Assembly (NCBI RefSeq): GCF_051414055.1
Contig: NZ_JBLKNX010000016.1
Coordinates: 62,001-126,000 of the forward strand
Source: Halosimplex halobium
GTDB lineage: Archaea > Halobacteriota > Halobacteria > Halobacteriales > Haloarculaceae
Reading direction: 5' to 3'
Length of the DNA: 64,000 bases
Part shown: positions 58,068 to 64,000 of the stretch, piece after piece
Numbering within the stretch: the first letter of the stretch is position 1
Layout of the letters: each line of letters begins with the position of its first letter
Notes under the pieces: model-generated
Told to the model about the DNA's origin: nothing
Seen by the model: the letters and a program-made list of their open reading frames with translations, nothing else
Database searches by the model: none
Translations under genes and position numbers: made by a program

Positions 58068-59021
58068 ATGAGCAAGTACGAAATCGAACCCCTAACTCAT
58101 CTCCTCGAGTACCTGTTTGATGAGATAGAGGAGGGTGAGAAGCTATCTTATATTGACGTGCAGAAAATATTCTTTCTCACCAGAGAGAAACTGGACGACG
58201 ATAACCGGATCGTCGACCTGCTACCCGTTTACTGGTACGTTCACGGCCCGATGAGCAAGGCTGTCTCCCACGCTCTCTTCGATGCCAAAGAAAAAGGAGT
58301 GATCGCCGGGACAGCGACGTACTCCCGAGGTGCTGCCGGTGGCGTCGGTCAGAGCTACGTTCAGGGAGAGCAGGATGCCCCTGAAGTGGAATACGACGCA
58401 GACCTCCGTGCTGCCGAGTCGACTATCTCGACCGTCCTTGAGGAGTACTACGAATCGGACGACAGTCTCTCCGAGCGGCTGGAAGATCAGGTGTACAGCA
58501 CCCACGCGCCGTTCGAATTCCAGACCTACTACAAGTTCGAGGTGCAGCCTTCTATCACTCGGTTTGCGAGGAATCCGACACCTTTGACGGAACCGCCGAG
58601 TGAGATAGCCTTCAGGCTCGCACGGGCCGAAGGCAAGTTCCCGTCCGACCCCGGCTTCGAAGAGTGTCGACGGGCGTTCTCGCGGTTCGTGTCGCTCTCC
58701 GAGACGTATCTAGATTCCGTCGACGAGTCGGAGAAGCCGCTGGCGGAGGACTTCGTCGAATTAGCAGATCTGGCCTGGGAGGTCTTCGCGAGAAATCTGC
58801 GCGTCCACTATCACGACGACTCCTACGAGGATAACAGACCGGATTGGGAACGGAAGTTCCGCGAAGGGCTGGAGGACTTCGACCTTCAGCTCCGCCGGTT
58901 TGAAAACGAGATGAAACAAAAGGACATTGCCGAACCAAACAGAGACACGGGTTCGGATCCCGTTGGTGTAGATTCTGCCTGGGGTCGCGTCGCCTCCTCA
59001 CTGCTCGAAGACACCGACTAA
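58068..59021 (+). CDS. Panacea/SocA-like protein, putative antitoxin
   Basis: 317-residue protein. The N-terminal 110 residues (LSYIDVQKIFFLTREKLDDD, LLPVYWYVHGPMSKAVSHAL) show the L-x3-Q-K-x3-L/F...Y-x2-G-P pattern of Panacea (DUF4065) domains, known as antitoxin and inhibitor modules in toxin-antitoxin loci. The C-terminal 200 residues are helical and unassigned. Local base composition is lower in GC than the neighbours, suggesting transfer. Its TAA overlaps the next ATG as TAATG, so the two are translationally coupled. The start ATG 58068 is the first that gives the domain. Confidence 0.6.
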   Translation: MSKYEIEPLTHLLEYLFDEIEEGEKLSYIDVQKIFFLTREKLDDDNRIVDLLPVYWYVHGPMSKAVSHALFDAKEKGVIAGTATYSRGAAGGVGQSYVQGEQDAPEVEYDADLRAAESTISTVLEEYYESDDSLSERLEDQVYSTHAPFEFQTYYKFEVQPSITRFARNPTPLTEPPSEIAFRLARAEGKFPSDPGFEECRRAFSRFVSLSETYLDSVDESEKPLAEDFVELADLAWEVFARNLRVHYHDDSYEDNRPDWERKFREGLEDFDLQLRRFENEMKQKDIAEPNRDTGSDPVGVDSAWGRVASSLLEDTD

Positions 59022-59755
59022 TGTCTGCGGAACGACCTGCTGCCGATACCGATTTCGTCGAGACGAACGTGATCCTCGCAAAGACGTTGGAGTGGGACGA
59101 CCTCTCGGTCCCCGTCAGCGAGTATCTGGCCGATAGGGGGTCTAGCCAGTCTCTCGTGACCAGCGCAAGAGTGTTCGAGGAGGCGAGACGAGTCGTCGAA
59201 AAGCAGCGGAAACGAATCCGAGAAGTCGCGGAAAAGATCCACGAGGACTTCGATCCGGGATACTTCGACACGATCGACGACGTTCTAAAATTCGTCGACC
59301 GCGAGTTCCTCGACAGGTGGGACAAGTTGGACCCGATCAAGCGATATATCGAGTACTACGACTCCGGATTCCTCGGACTGACCGACGCGGATTCGGAATC
59401 AAATCTCCGTATGTTGTACGAGGACATACGAGATGATTTCGACGATGCTCTGGACCTGATCGAAGACATCGAGACCGGTGCTGCGTCCCGGGTGAACGTA
59501 TCGAACATCACCGATGCTCCCGAGGGGTATCTCGGACTGTCCGAGTACGAATTGGAGTACCAACATCTGGATGCGTTCCTGGACGATTACGACCGAAATA
59601 TTCTCCTGGACGCGTTCTGGTACACGAACGAAACGTCGACCTCCCCACTCGTTTTCGTCTCCTTCGATTCGGATATCTACTCTAACGACGGCAGAATCGA
59701 GGAGCAGCTATCAACGCTCGAAGTTTACGATACGACTGTGTATCTCGGTGCGTAG
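59021..59755 (+). CDS. PIN-like domain protein, putative toxin
   Basis: 244-residue protein with PIN-type features: N-terminal DFVETNVILAKTLEWDD (Glu-Thr-Asn at about 14-16), acidic residues in the helical middle (REVAEKIHEDFDPGYFDTID) and a late LLDAFWYTNETSTSPLVFVS FDSDIYSNDG (Asp at about 215-217), the place of the terminal metal-binding Asp. Coupled by overlap to the Panacea-like gene. It may be a nuclease toxin neutralised by that protein; the domain match is partial and needs a profile search. Confidence 0.6.
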   Translation: MSAERPAADTDFVETNVILAKTLEWDDLSVPVSEYLADRGSSQSLVTSARVFEEARRVVEKQRKRIREVAEKIHEDFDPGYFDTIDDVLKFVDREFLDRWDKLDPIKRYIEYYDSGFLGLTDADSESNLRMLYEDIRDDFDDALDLIEDIETGAASRVNVSNITDAPEGYLGLSEYELEYQHLDAFLDDYDRNILLDAFWYTNETSTSPLVFVSFDSDIYSNDGRIEEQLSTLEVYDTTVYLGA

Positions 59756-59826
59756 TGGCGACCCCCCGTCCAGGACTTTGCGGCAGATAAAAGACCGCCG
59801 GAACAAGCTCCAGTAGCTCTCTCGAC

Positions 59827-60645
59827 TCACTCGCACTGCGCCTCGGCGACCAGGTCCAGCAACTCGCCCACGTCGCGCTGTGACCCGAGCCGAAAGTCCG
59901 CGGCGGTCTCGCGCTCGCCCACGAGGACCCCGACCCCGTCGAGGGACCCGCGGTCGCCGTCCAGCGCCCGGAAGGCGTCCTCGTCGGTCACGTCGTCGCC
60001 GACGTAGAGGGGGAGCCAGCCGTCGGGCGCCGCCTCGGCCAGCTGTCGGACGGCCCGACCCTTGTCCCAGTCGACCGCGGGGCGGATCTCGCGGATGGCC
60101 TTCCCGTCGCGGATCTCGAAGGCGGGGCCGCCGGCGGCCATCGCCTCCTCGACAGTCGTTCTGACCGTGCGCTCCACCTCGGGGATCCGGTCGTCGGGCA
60201 CGTCCCGGACGTGGACCGTCGCAGTGAGGTCCTTGTCCTCGATCCCGACGCCGGGGACGTGCGCGAGGCGGTCGCAGAGACGCTCGCAGACCCGCGCGAC
60301 GGCGTCGGCGCTCCGGCGGGCGTCGGGCGCGACCGACCGCTCGCCGTCGACCCGGCGTTCGAGACCGTGGTTGCCGGCGTAGGCGATCCCGTCGATCCCG
60401 ACGCGGTCGCGCAGGTCGGCGAGTTCGCGGCCGCTGACGACCGCGACGCGGACGGACTCGCACTCGCGGAGGGCGCGGACGCGCTCGGCCAGCTTCGGAG
60501 CCATCCGGGCGGCGTCGGGGTCGTCGACGATGGGGGCGAGTACCCCGTCGAAGTCGAGGCAGCAGACGACCCCGGGGGCGGCGGCGAGTCGGTCGGCGAC
60601 GGTCCCGCGGGCGAGCCACAGCGGCGTGGCGTCAGTGGTCTGCAC
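59827..60645 (-). CDS. otsB: Trehalose-6-phosphate phosphatase
   Basis: 272-residue HAD-superfamily phosphatase converting trehalose 6-phosphate to trehalose, a compatible solute. HAD motif I is in CCLDFDGVLAPIVDDPDAAR (nucleophile Asp about 31), motif II in VRVAVVSGRELADLRDRVG, and motif IV in WLPLYVGDDVTDEDAFRALD (about 210-229), with Lys in DWDKGRAVRQL. Start GTG 60645 overlaps the otsA stop by 14 bp, so the two are co-translated on one mRNA. Confidence 0.93.
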   Translation of the reverse strand: MQTTDATPLWLARGTVADRLAAAPGVVCCLDFDGVLAPIVDDPDAARMAPKLAERVRALRECESVRVAVVSGRELADLRDRVGIDGIAYAGNHGLERRVDGERSVAPDARRSADAVARVCERLCDRLAHVPGVGIEDKDLTATVHVRDVPDDRIPEVERTVRTTVEEAMAAGGPAFEIRDGKAIREIRPAVDWDKGRAVRQLAEAAPDGWLPLYVGDDVTDEDAFRALDGDRGSLDGVGVLVGERETAADFRLGSQRDVGELLDLVAEAQCE

Positions 60646-62218
60646 GGGTCGGAATACCTCCGTCGGGTCGCGCGACGCGGGCGACCGCCCCGAGCACGTC
60701 GCGGAGCCACGAGTCGAGGTCCCCGTCCTCGACGCCGTCGGCCAGGGCGTTCGCGCGGCGGCGCCGCTGGCGGTCGGGCATCGAGAGGGCGTCGTCGAGC
60801 GCGGCGGCGAACCCCTCGGTGTCGTGCGGGCGCACGGAGACGGCCCACTCGCCGAGTTCGTCGTGGACGCCGGCCTGGTCGCTGAGGACGAGCACGCCCG
60901 GATCGTCGCTCCCCGCGGCGACGTACTCCTGGGCGACGAGGTTCATCCCGTCGCGGACGGGGCTGACGACCGCCAGGTCGGCCTCGCGGTAGAGTCCGGC
61001 GAGCCCCTCGTTGGAGATCATCTCCGTCGTGTAGACGATGGGCCGCCAGTCGTCGGTCGCGAAGCGGTCGTTGACCCGCTCGACGGCCGCCTCGACGCGG
61101 TCCTGGTAGTCCGCGTAGGCCGGGATGGCCGACCGGCTCTCGGTGCCGACCTGGACGAAGGTGAACTCCCCGCGGTAGTCGGGCTGTTCCGCGAACAGGC
61201 GCTCGATGGCGTCGAGGCGCTCGACGATCCCCTTGGTGTAGTCGAGGCGGTCGACGCCGACACCGAGGCGGGTGTCGCGGTCGATGCCCCTGTTCTTCCG
61301 GAAGGCGGCGCGGAACCCCGTGGCTTCCGTGCTGTCGGCCTGCTCGCGGATGCGGTCGACGGGGACGCCCATCGGCGCGGCCCTGACGGCGGTCGTCCGG
61401 CCGCGGTAGTCGACGGTGCCGGCGTCGAAATCGACGGCTGTCCCGTCGAGTCCCCGACCGGCGCTCCGCAGGAAGTTCTCGCAGTACCGGGAGACGTGGA
61501 AGACGAGCAGGTCGTTGCCGAGCAGGCCGTCGAGGATGGCCTCGCAGTTTGGGCAGGCCCGGAACGTGTCCCAGCTGGGCCACGGGATGTGCCAGGTGTG
61601 GGCGAGCGTGGGGCCCGCGTCGCGGCCGGTCCCGTCACGGGCGATGTCGTCGCCGTCGCCCCCGCTCCCGGTCCGCTCGCGGACCTGCCGGGGCGCGAGC
61701 GCGAGGTGGTAGTCGTGGAGCCAGACGAGGGGGTCGCCGTCGGCGGCGGCGTCGGCCATCGCGTCGGCGAACTGGTCGTTGACCCGGCGGTAGTCCCCCC
61801 AGGCGTCGCCGCAGCTCTCGACGGTGCCCAGCGCGGCGTGACACAGCGGCCACAGCACCCGATTGGCCATCCCGTAGTAGTAGCCCTCGACCTCGTCGTC
61901 GTCGAGCCACAGCCGGCGGAGCGTGTACGTGTCGGTGTCGCTGCCGGGCGGCACGGTCACGGTGTCGTCGCCGTCGACGACGGCCGCGTCGGCCTCGCCG
62001 TCCCCCCAGGCGATCCAGGTGCCGTCGACCCGCCGCATGACCTCGTCGAGGCCGGCGGTCAGCCCCCCGGCCGGGCGGTCGACCGTCACCTCGCCGCCCT
62101 CGTAGTCGTGTCTGTACGGCTGTCGGTTCGAGGCGACGACGAGGTCGTCGCCGGTCGCCGCCAGGAGTCGGTCGAGGTCGGCCTCGACGCGGTCCGCACG
62201 CAGGTGTGTCCTCGCCAT
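60632..62218 (-). CDS. otsA: Trehalose-6-phosphate synthase
   Basis: 528-residue retaining GT20 glycosyltransferase from ATG 62218, making trehalose 6-phosphate from UDP- or ADP-glucose and glucose 6-phosphate. Visible: VVASNRQPYRHDYEGG and GGLTAGLDEVMRR near the N-terminus, LVWLHDYHLALAPRQVRE, TWHIPWPSWDTFRACP, VGVDRLDYTKGIVERLDAIE and RDGMNLVAQEYVA near the C-terminus. All catalytic blocks are kept. First gene of the otsA-otsB unit. Confidence 0.94.
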   Translation of the reverse strand: MARTHLRADRVEADLDRLLAATGDDLVVASNRQPYRHDYEGGEVTVDRPAGGLTAGLDEVMRRVDGTWIAWGDGEADAAVVDGDDTVTVPPGSDTDTYTLRRLWLDDDEVEGYYYGMANRVLWPLCHAALGTVESCGDAWGDYRRVNDQFADAMADAAADGDPLVWLHDYHLALAPRQVRERTGSGGDGDDIARDGTGRDAGPTLAHTWHIPWPSWDTFRACPNCEAILDGLLGNDLLVFHVSRYCENFLRSAGRGLDGTAVDFDAGTVDYRGRTTAVRAAPMGVPVDRIREQADSTEATGFRAAFRKNRGIDRDTRLGVGVDRLDYTKGIVERLDAIERLFAEQPDYRGEFTFVQVGTESRSAIPAYADYQDRVEAAVERVNDRFATDDWRPIVYTTEMISNEGLAGLYREADLAVVSPVRDGMNLVAQEYVAAGSDDPGVLVLSDQAGVHDELGEWAVSVRPHDTEGFAAALDDALSMPDRQRRRRANALADGVEDGDLDSWLRDVLGAVARVARPDGGIPTRADH

Positions 62219-62323
62219 ATCAGCTACCCGCTCTTGCCCCGCCAGGGGGGTATGGCCGCGGCTTGCACCTGCGGGCGTCACCCGGATCGTCACGCGTCCG
62301 AAAATCGAGGGGTTGACCGGGGT

Positions 62324-63625
62324 CTATCCCGTCGACGCGTCGGGAGCGTCGCCGTCACCCGCAGCGGACCCTCCGGCCCGCCGACGGATCTCCCGGACCC
62401 GCTCGGGGATCGGCGGGTGGGTGTAGTGGAACGTCTCGTAGAGGGGATGGGGGAAGGGGTTCGAGAGGTTCTCGCTGGCGAGGCGAGTGAGCGCGTCGAC
62501 CATCGGCTCGCCGTCGCCCATCACCTCGACTGCGAAGGCGTCGGCCTCCCGCTCGTGGGCCAGCGAGAGCCTGTTCTCGATGGGGCTGGTGAGCCGCGTG
62601 AGCGGCTGGAGCACGAGCCCGGCCAGCAGCAGGCCGGCGTAGAGCGGCTTGCCGGCACCCGTCGCCAGCCCGAACATCTCGTAGAGCCAGGGGCCGGTCA
62701 CGAGCTGGTAGGCGACGAACAGGACGATCCCCATCTGCACCGCCGAGGCGCCGACGCGCTTCCAGATGTGGGCCTTCTTCCAGTGGGCGAGCTCGTGGGC
62801 GAGCACGCCCTGGAGTTCCTCGGTCTCCATCTGCTCGACCAGCGTGTCGAACAGGACGACGCGCTTGGTCGCGCCGAAGCCGACGAAGTAGGCGTTGGAG
62901 TGGCCGCTGCGTCGGCTGGCGTCCATCACGTAGATCTGCGAGCACTCGAAGCCCGCGCGGTCGAACACCTCGGTGACGGCGTCGTGGAGCTCCCCCTCCT
63001 CGACGGGCTCGAAGTCGTTGAACAGCGGCGCGATCACCCGCGGGTAGATCACCATCATCGCCAGCGAGAAGGCCACGAACAGCGCCCAGGCGCCGATCCA
63101 CCACAGCCCCGGGAACGCCGCGACGACCCACATGACCGCCGCCCCGATGACGGCGGTGAAGGCGAGCGCGACCGCGAGGCCGACGAGCTTGTCGCGGACC
63201 CAGAGTGTCGGCGACGCCTCGTTGAACCCGAAGATCTCCTCGACGACGAAGGTGTCGAAGCAGTCGAAGGGCAGCGAGGAGACCTGGAGGACGACCACGG
63301 CGCCGAGGAAGAAGACGACGCCGGAGGGAACAGTACTGAAGCCGAGCGACTCGACGGCGGCGACGGCGTCGGCCAGCAGCCCGGAGTACAGCACCAGCAG
63401 GACCAGCCCGAGACCGACCCACGACTCCAGCTGGGCGGCCCCGGTCGTCGCGCGCTGGTAGCCGAGCAGTTCGTCGGTGTCGTCGACGTCGAGGCGGTCG
63501 TCGAACCACTCGGCCTCCCGGGAGATCGCCGCGGCGCCGTGGCGGACGTTCAGCGCCGCGAGCCAGGTGAAAAACGCCTCCGTTCCGACCAGCAGGGCGA
63601 GGAAGGCGACGTGAAACGCGAGCAT
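62324..63625 (-). CDS. M48-family zinc metalloprotease (Ste24/CAAX protease type)
   Basis: 433-residue membrane protease with seven or eight membrane segments and the H-E-x2-H zinc motif in LQGVLAHELAHWKKAHIWKR (about 275-294). The third ligand Glu is in SLAHEREADAFAVEVMG (about 356-372). The topology and motifs match Ste24-type peptidases, which clip prenylated or membrane proteins and act in membrane quality control. Substrate in haloarchaea unknown. Acidic C-terminal tail. Confidence 0.88.
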   Translation of the reverse strand: MLAFHVAFLALLVGTEAFFTWLAALNVRHGAAAISREAEWFDDRLDVDDTDELLGYQRATTGAAQLESWVGLGLVLLVLYSGLLADAVAAVESLGFSTVPSGVVFFLGAVVVLQVSSLPFDCFDTFVVEEIFGFNEASPTLWVRDKLVGLAVALAFTAVIGAAVMWVVAAFPGLWWIGAWALFVAFSLAMMVIYPRVIAPLFNDFEPVEEGELHDAVTEVFDRAGFECSQIYVMDASRRSGHSNAYFVGFGATKRVVLFDTLVEQMETEELQGVLAHELAHWKKAHIWKRVGASAVQMGIVLFVAYQLVTGPWLYEMFGLATGAGKPLYAGLLLAGLVLQPLTRLTSPIENRLSLAHEREADAFAVEVMGDGEPMVDALTRLASENLSNPFPHPLYETFHYTHPPIPERVREIRRRAGGSAAGDGDAPDASTG

Positions 63626-63791
63626 ACCGGCCGATACGGGAGGAGTCCATTAAATCCCCTCGTCCGTCGCCTCGCCGATCCGGCGGTAGGGCTGCCGTCG
63701 TCGCGGGGTCGCGGGATCCGACCGTCCGGCGTCGCGACGGGGCGACCGCCTCGGTGGACCGACTCAGGGGGACCTTACCGGGTTGTTCCTA

Positions 63792-63806
63792 TCCAAAGGT
63801 AACCTT
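63792..63806 (+). promoter_or_regulatory. Candidate katG promoter region
   Basis: The AT-richer segment TCCAAAGGTAACCTTATG lies 30-45 nt before the katG start and is the only TATA-like region in the 213-bp gap after the protease gene. Weak consensus, so tentative. Confidence 0.3.
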
Positions 63807-63838
63807 ATGCAGCAACAGCCCCGCTAGAGAGATGACTA

Positions 63839-64000
63839 ATGAGCAAGAACGAGCCCAAGCCACAGACACGGAAGAAGAACCGTGACTGGTGGCCGAACTC
63901 GCTGGACCTGAGTGCCCTCGACCAGAACGCGCGCGACCCCGGACCCTACGACGACGACTTCGACTACGCGGAGGCGTTCCAGGAACTCGACCTCGACGAG
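63839..64000 (+). CDS. katG: Catalase-peroxidase, N-terminal fragment (cut by window end)
   Basis: 54 codons visible from ATG 63839. SKNEPKPQTRKKNRDWWPNS followed by LDLSALDQNARDPGPYDDDF and DYAEAFQELDLDE is the conserved N-terminus of KatG, a haem enzyme that removes hydrogen peroxide. The gene is complete only outside the window, so active-site residues cannot be seen here. An ATG at 63832 is in another frame and stops after 17 codons. Confidence 0.93.
   Translation, partial: MSKNEPKPQTRKKNRDWWPNSLDLSALDQNARDPGPYDDDFDYAEAFQELDLDE

Noticed and set aside
60530..63802. 1090-codon plus-strand open frame
   Set aside because: Antisense shadow of otsB, otsA and the protease; unrealistic composition and no start context.

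Overview
The window reads as a chromosomal segment of a haloarchaeon (class Halobacteria). The evidence is very high GC, strongly acidic proteins rich in Asp and Glu, short or absent leaders with TATA-like boxes about 25-30 nt before start codons, Tat lipoprotein signals, and a typical haloarchaeal gene set (two-gene otsA/otsB, MutS and MutL with acidic linkers, Gfo6-type xylose dehydrogenase, KatG). I do not assign a genus. I saw no tRNA, rRNA or CRISPR array.

Positions 1 to about 7980 are an AT-richer integrated element. It ends in a tyrosine recombinase operon (ribbon-helix-helix gene plus integrase) and carries a solitary DNA adenine methyltransferase with a possible restriction-gene relic, a HEPN-type protein, small unknown proteins, an ISH6-type transposase tail and a PIN-toxin stub. 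Three same-direction copies of a 38-bp repeat bound successive single genes (4211-5709). Palindromes sit beside the TATA box or start codon of several element genes.

From 8113 to about 31700 lies a carbohydrate-oriented region: a SelA-like PLP enzyme, a TIM-barrel hydrolase-like protein, a LmbE-type deacetylase, an MFS exporter, a PfkB sugar kinase, VapBC-type genes, mutL, a Nudix-like protein and then a pentose cluster. The pentose cluster has GH127 and GH51 arabinofuranosidases, an FAH-fold dehydratase, an IclR regulator, an enolase-superfamily sugar-acid dehydratase and a Gfo6-type D-xylose dehydrogenase. Together these match arabinan/arabinoside debranching followed by the oxidative (Weimberg-like) pentose pathway known from Haloferax volcanii. 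A 19-bp palindrome (YGTCCG-N7-CGGACR) recurs in the control regions of this cluster and is a candidate operator for the IclR regulator.

From 32395 to about 45600 are an orphan substrate-binding lipoprotein, a VOC protein, an iron-type alcohol dehydrogenase, a pirin gene flanked by about 300-bp inverted repeats, a GH5 hydrolase, an SDR sugar dehydrogenase, a large secreted protein and a GNAT enzyme. From 45705 to the end are two divergent Tat-lipoprotein beta-propellers, mutS (its stop codon abuts an 82-bp palindrome), a sugar-phosphate isomerase, an MNT antitoxin with a truncated HEPN partner, a second Gfo/Idh enzyme, a GT-C membrane glycosyltransferase, a thioredoxin-reductase-like flavoprotein, an AT-richer Panacea-like/PIN-like gene pair, otsB-otsA, a Ste24-type protease and the first 54 codons of katG, cut by the window end.
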